In this document: piece after piece, positions 1 through 9,663 of the stretch | How positions within the stretch are numbered: the stretch's first letter is position 1 | Layout of the letters: each line of letters opens with the position of its first letter | From: Strigamia acuminata | Lineage: Eukaryota > Arthropoda > Chilopoda > Geophilomorpha > Linotaeniidae | Reading direction: 5' to 3' | Assembly (NCBI GenBank): GCA_949358305.1 | Contig: OX442315.1 | Coordinates: 2,418,001 to 2,482,000, forward strand | Length of the DNA: 64,000 nucleotides | Program-made: the position numbers and the translations under genes | Notes under the pieces: generated by a model | The model's input: only the letters and a program-made list of their open reading frames with translations | What the model was told of the DNA's origin: nothing | Database searches by the model: none

Positions 1-132
1 TACGTAGTAAGTAACCATGAAAGAATTGTATTATATGAGCAACAATAAATTGACATGGGTGATTGTTATGATGTGATGAATGGAATGATGTACGAGTGAA
101 TTCTCTTCAAAATTAACGAAATTGTCCCAATA
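1..132 (+). mobile_element. Partial LTR of Copia A (3' end)
   Basis: Matches positions 45-176 of the 176-bp Copia A LTR (16596-16727), including the non-canonical TA end where the 5' LTR at 12173 ends in CA. It is followed by the same 27-bp flank and unit start as the downstream element. The rest of the LTR, and possibly a whole element, lies left of the window. It could also be a solo LTR. Confidence 0.9.
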
Positions 133-291
133 AATCGCTAAAACGAAGTGGTCGAGAATGAAGAAACGTTACATTAAAAATAGTATTGCCGTGTACGTTT
201 TGCATTGCGTTTGATCATAATTTTCACCTAAACTTAGAAGAATTTGGATTTATTTTGGCATCAATGCATCATACAATTGTTTTTGCAAAAT

Positions 292-440
292 ATTTTCGCT
301 AAAATGAATCATTCGCTAAAACGGGCTTTGCTAAAATGTGTCCTAAGCTGCGGCAATGTACTCTCATTTTCGCTAAAATGAGATCGCTAAAATGGGCTTA
401 AAGAATTAAAATTCGCTAAAATGGGCTTGGCTAATAAGGA
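292..440. repeat. Cluster of CGCTAAAAYG motifs
   Basis: At least five copies of TCGCTAAAAYG-like motifs plus several GCTAAAA variants lie in 150 bp, all in one orientation. A second cluster at 5953-6078 has the motif in both orientations. Together they flank the unit junction and look like subterminal repeats of a DNA transposon, but I cannot name a family. Present in every unit. Confidence 0.6.
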
Positions 441-731
441 GTGATCCGGACCTCAGAGGTCAAATTGGATGTCGTAATTGGATTTCCCCCGACATACTTG
501 TATTACCCTTACAATCATTTTGCTAAATCAACATCTAAAACGGTTTGGGAATTATTTACTGTGAACCAGACTTTTTGAACCACCCTGTATATCTATATTT
601 CGACATATACATCTATATTTCATGGAGTCGATCAGCACAACTATTAAAATGGATAAAAATTTTGCCAATTTCACTTTCCCCACAATCGTCCTGTCTCCTG
701 TGCTCCAATCAAATCCACGAGTACCTTCTGA

Positions 732-845
732 CATTAAAAACTCATCAAAGTAGATTTAAAAATCATTAAAAAGTCATTAAAAGTGGATTTAAAATTCATT
801 AAAAACTCGTCAAAATTAGATTTAAAATTCATTACAAATACGTTT
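732..845. repeat. A-rich imperfect tandem repeat upstream of peptide gene
   Basis: About three imperfect copies of a phrase built on TTAAAAACTC and GATTTAAAATTCATTA lie just upstream of the peptide gene TATA box. The stretch from 441 to 731 holds no gene I can support. Confidence 0.5.
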
Positions 846-917
846 AAAAAAACCATTTAAACTGCTCCAATTGACAATAATTACGTGGATGGATTGCTGT
901 ATGTGGCACACTGATCT

Positions 918-925
918 TATATAAA
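918..925 (+). promoter_or_regulatory. TATA box of the cysteine-rich peptide gene
   Basis: TATATAAA lies about 60 bp upstream of the first splice donor (987) and about 195 bp upstream of the start codon. A start site near 945-955 would give a short non-coding first exon ending at 986. Identical copies are at 6837, 17513, 23432, 29351 and 35270. Confidence 0.6.
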
Positions 926-1119
926 CAACATTGAAATATGCTAGCCAGAATACATTTGATTCACACACAGAAGAAAAACACTACAGGTAACAACATTTTT
1001 TCCTCTTTAGGCAAAGGTGAACATGGTGTTGGAAGTTGGTTAAATGAAAGGAGAGAGAGAATTTACTTTTTTATTTGCATTTCACTTTCTTTTACAGATT
1101 TCTCTAAACAAATACCAAT

Positions 1120-2817
1120 ATGAACCAGTGTCGTAGTCTTCTCGTCATATTTACTTTGATTTTGCTTACTGTTGAAGTTGTTTTGTCAACATCCTTAACC
1201 GAACTATCAGGTAACTAGAATTCAGAAAAAAAGCACGAAAGCTGCATTCGAAAAGTTGTTTAAACTAAAAAGCATTTTTAAACTACCGGACTCAAAGTAA
1301 AAAAAAAATGGTGGCCAAAAAGCAAAATATGTATATACAGTATATACAGTACCGGTGTATACAGTGTTTAATTGCAATTTAAAATGAACTTTTTGAATTC
1401 AGTAAATTTTACGCAGTAAATGTAGCAATCTCCAAATATTCTTAAATGATTTTCAGAAGAAACTACCAATGAAGAGAGGGAAGAGTAAGTTAATGTCATC
1501 AGTTTGTGCAAGTACCAACCTTGGACATAAAAAACGTCCCAGCATGAGTGTTTTTGGCTGTATCCACCAGGTAGTGCAAAAACTCACTGATAACTTGTGA
1601 CAAATGGAAATTGAAATGACGTCACACAATCATCTAAACCAGCGGTCGGCAACTGGCGGCCCGCAGTCCGGATCCGGCCTGCGGAAGGTCGAAACTTGGA
1701 CCGCCAGATATTTTTTATTATATTTTTTTTGGGTATTTTTGTTGTTTTTTGGTGTTTTTTTGATTTTTTTGTTTTTTTTGGTGTTTTTGGTGTTTTTTGT
1801 GTTTTTTTTGTTTTATTTTGTTGTCTTTTTCTGGACTTCAAAAAAAATTTTCACTAGTATCCGGACCCCACTCAAAATTACTTGTCGACCCCTAATCTAA
1901 ACCAACGACGTGAATGTGATGGTGTGACATCATTTCAATGTTAATACGTCATAAATTATCAGTGAATTTTTGCACTATCTGGTGGATAGAGCCGAATACG
2001 TTCATTCTGCAGGAAAGCTTCAAGATGGACTGTGACGATTTTTATATCCAAGGCTGTACATACATGTAGTACACATGCACACTACAATGTACTGTTTGAT
2101 GATTCTGCTTCGCGTAATAAGCTACCAAGATATTCCTATCACTATTGCTGATAAACCTTAACGAATAATTCAAGCAAACAAACAATAATCGAAAAACGGG
2201 TAAATACTGGATTTCCGGATCTAATCGTGTGTAAATTGGGTCGCATCAGCTGGTTGAATGTCCGGGCGGGTTGAGGACATGGGCCGGGTTGTCGGCATCG
2301 ATAAGATTCGGTAAGATTTTTATTCTTGTATTTAGTAGTTTGAATGATTTGGGTCAGCAGCCATTTTGTGTATTTGTTGTGTGTTTGCATAGTGACGCAC
2401 CAGAATTAATTGACTCAGTCATGTGATTGTAGTCATCTGCAATGTGAATCTCCCAACCAATGGGAGTATTTCATGTACTTTTTGGAATAGAGTTTAGCTT
2501 TATGCAGTCAGTAATTCACTTTAGCTCGCACAATGTCTTTGCCTATCTCGTGTAAATATCGTTTGTCGGCAAAAGCGAAGGCAGGAATCGTCACAAGTGA
2601 TTAAAGAACTATAATTAATTGTAATCGTTTTATGTCTAGGCCATGTATAGCACTTAATGAACGTTGTGGTCATCGCATGGACGGCTGCTGCAAGACAACT
2701 CAAGCGTACGGACAGACTGAGTCTGCGACAGTGGGTTGTCGTATGTTGTGGCCCGATGTTTATAATTATTGCCGTATAGTTGTTGGTACAGATTACACTT
2801 GTAAGAAAACAAACTAA
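1120..2817 (+). CDS. Secreted cysteine-rich peptide, unit 1 copy
   Basis: Spliced gene of 98 codons plus stop. Coding exons are 1120-1210, 1457-1484 and 2640-2817; a non-coding first exon ends at the donor at 987, and the coding exon opens after a TTTTACAG acceptor at 1097. Intron phases (1, then 2) join one open frame. Exon 1 encodes a signal peptide with a strongly hydrophobic core around residues 6-22. Exon 2 is a short Glu-rich linker like a propeptide. Exon 3 encodes a compact domain with seven cysteines spaced C-x6-C-x6-CC-x15-C-x10-C-x9-C. AATAAA at 2846-2851 follows the stop by 29 bp. The first four cysteines resemble an inhibitor-cystine-knot start, but the odd number of cysteines does not fit a simple six-cysteine knot. 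The function is unknown: a defence peptide, venom-like peptide, or immune or parasitism effector are all possible. The family was not recognised. Confidence 0.72.
1512..2059. mobile_element. Foldback MITE in intron of peptide gene, split by a hAT MITE
   Basis: The left arm (1512 to about 1630) and right arm (about 1905 to 2059) are imperfect inverted repeats over most of their length, beginning GTACCAACCTTGGA on the left and, in reverse complement, GTACAGCCTTGGA on the right. The hAT MITE at 1640-1894 sits in its centre, so the foldback is older. No coding capacity. Copies: 7431-7978, 18107-18654, 24026-24573, 29945-30492, 35864-36411. Confidence 0.75.
1640..1894 (+). mobile_element. hAT MITE 1 (255 bp), unit 1
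   Basis: The termini CAGCGGTCGGCAA and TTGTCGACCCCTA are imperfect inverted repeats of hAT type. The 8-bp target site duplication ATCTAAAC is perfect at 1632-1639 and 1895-1902. The interior is T-rich, so its open frames are low-complexity and not real genes. Confidence 0.92.
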
Positions 2818-2851
2818 CTGTTAAATGAAGTGAACATTTAAGTAAAATAAA

Positions 2852-3577
2852 ATTAATGTTGCAAACGATTGGTTATTATACTTCTTAGCGTTGTTACTCT
2901 TCAAACGTTCATGAGGTTTAGAAATCTTGTGCATTGATCAAGCTCCTAATGAAGGCAATGACCTAATTTGAGGCACAACATCGCAGAAAGGTGAGATGTC
3001 AAATGAAAATTATAAAATAAAAATAGTAAAATTGCTACCATAATATAAATCATTTTATTTCTAATGGCGTCCTAAATGGATTTTATGCAGCAACATCTGA
3101 CAATCAAGAACAAGCAATTAAGAATAACAGATGAAGCCGACAGTTTAACGTTAGGTGGCGCAACTTGATAAATTTCACATTCAATCTATCGAAAATTTGT
3201 ACAATTTCCGTTTATTCAGTTAAATAAAATTTATTTGGCATTGAATTCATATATGCGTCATCTTGCATCGCGTACTGGAAGGTGAAATTATTCTTTTCAG
3301 GCTCATGCGAAACTTTATGTAACGAGCGCCACAGCGGAAGTTGTTGCTAATAAAACATTTTATTAAAGCATGAAAACATTTTTTTTTCGTCCGTACAATT
3401 TTTGTAATCCAATTTAATGAGTTGCCAACTACCCAAGTGGTTAAGGATTTTTGAATTCACACGTTTGTGATCTTTTTCTGCAATTCAGCCACGATGGCAT
3501 TCAAGTCAGAAAGCATTGAATCACGATTGACAGTTCTCGGTCTGAAATAAAAGTTTAATCAATGTTTTGAAATAGTT
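2852..3577. other. Stretch without a recognised gene
   Basis: AT-rich sequence between the convergent peptide and Ig genes. AATAAA on the minus strand near 3361-3366 could end the Ig transcript. A minus-strand acceptor (TTTATTTCAG, near 3542) is followed by a short open frame to about 3469 that could be a terminal exon with a helical tail, but I cannot join it to the Ig exons in frame. The same applies in units 2-5. Confidence 0.4.
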
Positions 3578-3672
3578 AATAGAGAGTTTACGGGATTATT
3601 TTTCCCTTACACTATTTTTATACCGTATAGTCTTTAACTGTAAGGGAAAAATGCATCCCGCAAATCTCTATT
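3578..3672. repeat. Short hairpin (about 30-bp arms)
   Basis: Arms 3578-3611 and 3639-3672 pair with few mismatches around a 27-nt loop. The length and shape fit either a tiny MITE or a precursor-like RNA hairpin. Copies: 9497-9591, 20173-20267, 26092-26186, 32011-32105. Confidence 0.65.
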
Positions 3673-3744
3673 GTATCGGCATTGTACTCAACCGTAATTT
3701 CGAAATGACAGTATGTTGGATGTAATATAATTCTCCATTTTGGT

Positions 3745-4586
3745 TCAGTTTCTATTCTCGTTTCGTGCTTCGCATAAATACGTTCCTGAATCCGTTACAT
3801 TGATTGATGATTCAACAGACACTACTTGCCATTCCTCCTCTTTAGACTTCTTCTTCATCAAGACGTCTTTCGGAGAAGGAAACCCATTAGCTTTACACGT
3901 TATTTGCTTTGTTTCTCCCTCTAGAATGTTTCTATCTTTAATGGATAAAGTAGTGTCTGCAAGTGACACTTCATTTGTGGAATCTGCAACAAATAAATAG
4001 TGCTAAAAATAAGAATATATTATTTATTTCGTTGCTTGTATTACTTACAGGCCATGCCAAATTTTCCAATTAAAACTTCTTTTTTACTTCTCGATGTACC
4101 GGTAATAATACATTTAACTTCTTTCTCCTTTTCGCCATTTACGAAATTTACTCTTATACTTGACTGGGATTCCCATAAGTCATCATGTCGTTTATTATTA
4201 AGTCGTTGTTCGGTTCCTACGAGTCTATCGTTCTCGAACCACTCAAAATTCGTTCTTGCATTATAAATACTGTCCTCTCTGAATACGCAGCATTTGAAGT
4301 AGACTTCTCTCGATTGCTCGTTTGAGTAGATCACATTTTCTGAGTTATTTTTCCACAATTTGTCGTCATAAAACAGGCTGGACGGTTTTCCTAAAAAATT
4401 AAACCAAATTCCAGCACCCCCAGTAGAAATTATTTCTATGGTGAAGTCAGATCTAACCTATGACGTGAAGATTGAATACGTCGTAGTCGTTATCAATGAT
4501 ACAGTGGAAATCGCCGGAATCATACACTTTGAGATCATTAATTTCTATAACGCATAATTCCAAATCTCTAATCTTAAATTTTGTTT
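3745..4586 (-). CDS. Ig-like domain protein exons, unit 1
   Basis: Three minus-strand exons join in one frame: 4586-4458, 4390-4049 and 3983-3745 (stop). All junctions are phase 1, as is usual for extracellular Ig modules, with good donors (GTTAGA, GTAAGT) and acceptors (TTTTTTAG, TTGTTGCAG). The first exon holds the end of an Ig domain (YDSGDFHC). The 342-nt exon holds a whole Ig domain with paired cysteines and a Trp. The last is an I-set-like domain ending DSGTYLCEA just before the stop. No signal peptide or membrane segment is visible. A stop in the 19-bp repeats blocks the frame upstream of 4586, so the 5' end is missing, undetected or lost. It could be a fragment of a receptor ectodomain or a soluble Ig protein. 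A different frame stays open past the stop for about 40 codons, which may mark a frameshifted older C-terminus. Confidence 0.6.
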
Positions 4587-4671
4587 CTAATGTGCTTTTA
4601 ATGCACTAATGCACTTCTAATGTACTAATGCACTTCTAATGTATTAATGCACTTCTAATGTACTAATGTAC
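4585..4671. repeat. 19-bp tandem repeat
   Basis: Three near-perfect 19-bp copies (TTCTAATGTACTAATGCAC type, 4615-4671) follow a 30-bp variant copy at 4585-4614. The repeat places a minus-strand stop codon directly upstream of the first Ig exon and also supplies a CATTAG that can act as its acceptor. The same repeat lies in units 2-5. Confidence 0.85.
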
Positions 4672-4974
4672 TTCTTCAGACTTGAAAGAGGAGGAATTGT
4701 TAGTCTTGTCATTTCCTGACGTGTTGTGTCTAGGGAGCTGACAGTCGATGATCTCTTGGGTGTCCATATACTGGGTCTCGTACATAACATCTCCTTTCCT
4801 GGCTTTTACTAACGCCGGAATCCATCGTGGTTACTGAATCAGTTTCCGCTTCCGCAGATAACCCAAACACATCCTTACCGGTGTAAGTTTCTGATTAACT
4901 TTCAGCTGGGTGTTCTTCAGCCGGAATTTGTTTGTGACCGCTTGGCTACCCACGGTGACCTGCGTCACTTCACA
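4663..4974 (-). pseudogene. Possible receptor-kinase fragment with in-frame stop
   Basis: One minus-strand frame is open from about 4974 to the TAG at 4665-4663, except for a single TAA at 4833-4831. The downstream part, with a basic stretch (LVKARKGD), a Tyr-rich stretch and then a polar Ser/Asn-rich stretch, resembles the hinge and kinase-insert region of FGFR/PDGFR-type receptor tyrosine kinases. This is inference from composition and order, and no catalytic motif is present. If correct it lies on the wrong side of the Ig exons for an intact receptor, so it would be a rearranged relic. Copies: 10582-10893, 21258-21569, 27177-27488, 33096-33407. Confidence 0.3.
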
Positions 4975-4982
4975 CTCTACAG

Positions 4983-5298
4983 CAGGAGTCGGCAAGTAAT
5001 TTTAAGTGGGGTCCGGATACTATTAAAAATTTTTATCGAGGTCGAAAAAAACACTTAAAAACCTTACTAAAAACCTAAGAAAACACTTAAAAACCAAATA
5101 AATCCTCCAATAAACACACACAACCCAAAAAATACCAATAAAACCTAAAAAACATGAAAAAAACAGAAAAAATAAGAAAAAAAACACCGGAAAACCAAAG
5201 AAACCGTAGGAAAAACGTCGCTAAAACGTCACCGCGGTCCAAGTTTCGACCTTCCGCGGTCCGTATCCGGACCGCGGTCCGCCAGTTGCCGACCGCTG
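4983..5298 (-). mobile_element. hAT MITE 2 (316 bp), unit 1
   Basis: Inverted termini CAGGAGTCGGCAA and TTGCCGACCGCTG are flanked by a perfect 8-bp TSD, CTCTACAG (4975-4982 and 5299-5306). The reverse complement of its right end closely matches the left end of MITE 1 over about 60 bp, so they are one family in opposite orientation. Confidence 0.92.
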
Positions 5299-5501
5299 CT
5301 CTACAGGGTGTCTCGCCGAACACCTACCAGGTGAATTATTTCACAATCATGTAAATTTAAAAATACTTTTGATTATGAATTTAAATGAATGACATGTGAG
5401 GAATTCAATGAAACATGTTAAATTCATGTGACATTGTTGCATCACTGTTTTGCAACTCGTAACTTTTAAACCAACAATGCTACGCAAAAAATGTTGATTA
5501 C

Positions 5502-5873
5502 AAAGTTGTAGAGCGCCATCTAATTAGTCTAGAACTGTTCTTAAAAAAATTGTTTCTTACTGAAAAGTTTTGAGAAAAAAAGGTTTGAAATTTTAGTCTA
5601 CTGAGCTTTGTAACCTAAAACTATCATGTGGAATGTATTTCCAAAATAAATTATTTCCTTTCTTTTGTGTTTCCTCTCTTCCACTTACAAGTATGACCCA
5701 ATAAAGTGTCCTAATTGAGGATTAGCTTGGTTGCCTCAATAGTTTTAGGTTACAAAGCTGAGTTACAATGCTGAGTAGACTAATGTTTCAGACCTTTTAT
5801 CTCAAAACTTTTCAGTAAGAAATAATTTTTTTAAGAACAGTTCTAGACTAATTGGATGATGCTCTACAACTTT
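5502..5873. repeat. Large palindrome (foldback element)
   Basis: The left arm 5502-5624 and right arm 5739-5873 are inverted repeats of roughly 90% identity. The right arm has about 12 extra bases near its inner end. The 114-bp spacer has no gene. RNA from either strand would form a long hairpin. Copies: 11421-11792, 22097-22468, 28016-28387, 33935-34306. Confidence 0.85.
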
Positions 5874-5952
5874 CTAATTCACTTTTTTGATCTATCTGTC
5901 ACGGTTCTCGAGTTACAATATGGATTACCTTGAAACTAACCTCAGGAATGCA

Positions 5953-6078
5953 CCTTGTTTTAGCGATTTTCACTTTAGCGAATCCATTTTAGCGACGCCC
6001 AAAAATTCGCTAAAACGGTGTGATCGCTAAAGTTAGGTGGCGCTAAAATAAAATCGCTAAAACGAAGTGGTCGAGAAT
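5953..6078. repeat. CGCTAAA/TTTAGCG cluster at unit end
   Basis: Three TTTTAGCG or TTTAGCG motifs are followed by four CGCTAAA motifs, giving several overlapping small palindromes. The cluster ends at the unit boundary used here, where Copia A integrated. Confidence 0.65.
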
Positions 6079-7038
6079 GAAGAAACGTTACATTAAAAAT
6101 AGTATTGCCGTGTACGTTTTGCATTGCGTTTGATCATAATTTTCACCTAAACTTAGAAGAATTTGGATTTATTTTGGCATCAATGCATCATACAATTGTT
6201 TTTGCAAAATATTTTCGCTAAAATGAATCATTCGCTAAAACGGGCTTTGCTAAAATGTGTCCTAAGCTGCGGCAATGTACTCTCATTTTCGCTAAAATGA
6301 GATCGCTAAAATGGGCTTAAAGAATTAAAATTCGCTAAAATGGGCTTGGCTAATAAGGAGTGATCCGGACCTCAGAGGTCAAATTGGATGTCGTAATTGG
6401 ATTTCCCCCGACATACTTGTATTACCCTTACAATCATTTTGCTAAATCAACATCTAAAACGGTTTGGGAATTATTTACTGTGAACCAGACTTTTTGAACC
6501 ACCCTGTATATCTATATTTCGACATATACATCTATATTTCATGGAGTCGATCAGCACAACTATTAAAATGGATAAAAATTTTGCCAATTTCACTTTCCCC
6601 ACAATCGTCCTGTCTCCTGTGCTCCAATCAAATCCACGAGTACCTTCTGACATTAAAAACTCATCAAAGTAGATTTAAAAATCATTAAAAAGTCATTAAA
6701 AGTGGATTTAAAATTCATTAAAAACTCGTCAAAATTAGATTTAAAATTCATTACAAATACGTTTAAAAAAACCATTTAAACTGCTCCAATTGACAATAAT
6801 TACGTGGATGGATTGCTGTATGTGGCACACTGATCTTATATAAACAACATTGAAATATGCTAGCCAGAATACATTTGATTCACACACAGAAGAAAAACAC
6901 TACAGGTAACAACATTTTTTCCTCTTTAGGCAAAGGTGAACATGGTGTTGGAAGTTGGTTAAATGAAAGGAGAGAGAGAATTTACTTTTTTATTTGCATT
7001 TCACTTTCTTTTACAGATTTCTCTAAACAAATACCAAT

Positions 7039-8736
7039 ATGAACCAGTGTCGTAGTCTTCTCGTCATATTTACTTTGATTTTGCTTACTGTTGAAGTTGT
7101 TTTGTCAACATCCTTAACCGAACTATCAGGTAACTAGAATTCAGAAAAAAAGCACGAAAGCTGCATTCGAAAAGTTGTTTAAACTAAAAAGCATTTTTAA
7201 ACTACCGGACTCAAAGTAAAAAAAAAATGGTGGCCAAAAAGCAAAATATGTATATACAGTATATACAGTACCGGTGTATACAGTGTTTAATTGCAATTTA
7301 AAATGAACTTTTTGAATTCAGTAAATTTTACGCAGTAAATGTAGCAATCTCCAAATATTCTTAAATGATTTTCAGAAGAAACTACCAATGAAGAGAGGGA
7401 AGAGTAAGTTAATGTCATCAGTTTGTGCAAGTACCAACCTTGGACATAAAAAACGTCCCAGCATGAGTGTTTTTGGCTGTATCCACCAGGTAGTGCAAAA
7501 ACTCACTGATAACTTGTGACAAATGGAAATTGAAATGACGTCACACAATCATCTAAACCAGCGGTCGGCAACTGGCGGCCCGCAGTCCGGATCCGGCCTG
7601 CGGAAGGTCGAAACTTGGACCGCCAGATATTTTTTATTATATTTTTTTTGGGTATTTTTGTTGTTTTTTGGTGTTTTTTTGATTTTTTTGTTTTTTTTGG
7701 TGTTTTTGGTGTTTTTTGTGTTTTTTTTGTTTTATTTTGTTGTCTTTTTCTGGACTTCAAAAAAAATTTTCACTAGTATCCGGACCCCACTCAAAATTAC
7801 TTGTCGACCCCTAATCTAAACCAACGACGTGAATGTGATGGTGTGACATCATTTCAATGTTAATACGTCATAAATTATCAGTGAATTTTTGCACTATCTG
7901 GTGGATAGAGCCGAATACGTTCATTCTGCAGGAAAGCTTCAAGATGGACTGTGACGATTTTTATATCCAAGGCTGTACATACATGTAGTACACATGCACA
8001 CTACAATGTACTGTTTGATGATTCTGCTTCGCGTAATAAGCTACCAAGATATTCCTATCACTATTGCTGATAAACCTTAACGAATAATTCAAGCAAACAA
8101 ACAATAATCGAAAAACGGGTAAATACTGGATTTCCGGATCTAATCGTGTGTAAATTGGGTCGCATCAGCTGGTTGAATGTCCGGGCGGGTTGAGGACATG
8201 GGCCGGGTTGTCGGCATCGATAAGATTCGGTAAGATTTTTATTCTTGTATTTAGTAGTTTGAATGATTTGGGTCAGCAGCCATTTTGTGTATTTGTTGTG
8301 TGTTTGCATAGTGACGCACCAGAATTAATTGACTCAGTCATGTGATTGTAGTCATCTGCAATGTGAATCTCCCAACCAATGGGAGTATTTCATGTACTTT
8401 TTGGAATAGAGTTTAGCTTTATGCAGTCAGTAATTCACTTTAGCTCGCACAATGTCTTTGCCTATCTCGTGTAAATATCGTTTGTCGGCAAAAGCGAAGG
8501 CAGGAATCGTCACAAGTGATTAAAGAACTATAATTAATTGTAATCGTTTTATGTCTAGGCCATGTATAGCACTTAATGAACGTTGTGGTCATCGCATGGA
8601 CGGCTGCTGCAAGACAACTCAAGCGTACGGACAGACTGAGTCTGCGACAGTGGGTTGTCGTATGTTGTGGCCCGATGTTTATAATTATTGCCGTATAGTT
8701 GTTGGTACAGATTACACTTGTAAGAAAACAAACTAA
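7039..8736 (+). CDS. Secreted cysteine-rich peptide, unit 2 copy
   Basis: Exons 7039-7129, 7376-7403 and 8559-8736; poly(A) signal 8765-8770. The coding sequence and splice sites are the same as unit 1, so the protein is predicted to be identical. Confidence 0.72.
7559..7813 (+). mobile_element. hAT MITE 1, unit 2
   Basis: Co-amplified copy of the MITE at 1640 with the same TSD. Confidence 0.92.
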
Positions 8737-9663
8737 CTGTTAAATGAAGTGAACATTTAAGTAAAATAAAATTAATGTTGCAAACGATTGGTTATTATAC
8801 TTCTTAGCGTTGTTACTCTTCAAACGTTCATGAGGTTTAGAAATCTTGTGCATTGATCAAGCTCCTAATGAAGGCAATGACCTAATTTGAGGCACAACAT
8901 CGCAGAAAGGTGAGATGTCAAATGAAAATTATAAAATAAAAATAGTAAAATTGCTACCATAATATAAATCATTTTATTTCTAATGGCGTCCTAAATGGAT
9001 TTTATGCAGCAACATCTGACAATCAAGAACAAGCAATTAAGAATAACAGATGAAGCCGACAGTTTAACGTTAGGTGGCGCAACTTGATAAATTTCACATT
9101 CAATCTATCGAAAATTTGTACAATTTCCGTTTATTCAGTTAAATAAAATTTATTTGGCATTGAATTCATATATGCGTCATCTTGCATCGCGTACTGGAAG
9201 GTGAAATTATTCTTTTCAGGCTCATGCGAAACTTTATGTAACGAGCGCCACAGCGGAAGTTGTTGCTAATAAAACATTTTATTAAAGCATGAAAACATTT
9301 TTTTTTCGTCCGTACAATTTTTTTAATCCAATTTAATGAGTTGCCAACTACCCAAGTGGTTAAGGATTTTTGAATTCACACGTTTGTGATCTTTTTCTGC
9401 AATTCAGCCACGATGGCATTCAAGTCAGAAAGCATTGAATCACGATTGACAGTTCTCGGTCTGAAATAAAAGTTTAATCAATGTTTTGAAATAGTTAATA
9501 GAGAGTTTACGGGATTATTTTTCCCTTACACTATTTTTATACCGTATAGTCTTTAACTGTAAGGGAAAAATGCATCCCGCAAATCTCTATTGTATCGGCA
9601 TTGTACTCAACCGTAATTTCGAAATGACAGTATGTTGGATGTAATATAATTCTCCATTTTGGT

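Larger units (their letters stand above)
160..6078. repeat. Tandem array unit 1 (5,919 bp)
   Basis: First complete unit of the array. Unit boundaries are arbitrary in a tandem repeat and were placed at the Copia A insertion point. In order it holds a CGCTAAA-motif cluster, the secreted cysteine-rich peptide gene (+), a foldback element with a hAT MITE in its last intron, a short hairpin, Ig-domain exons (-), a possible kinase fragment (-), a second hAT MITE, a large palindrome and a second CGCTAAA cluster. Confidence 0.97.

Noticed and set aside
545-769. Small ORFs upstream of the peptide gene (both strands)
   Set aside because: No signal, domain or splice support. They persist in all units only because the whole unit is duplicated.
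1604-1900. Phe-rich and Lys-rich ORFs on both strands
   Set aside because: They are translations of the T-rich interior of a hAT MITE and are low complexity; the same applies around 5087-5354.
3740-4266. Plus-strand ORFs of 86 and 88 codons
   Set aside because: Antisense shadows of the Ig exons, which have domain motifs and splice sites on the minus strand.
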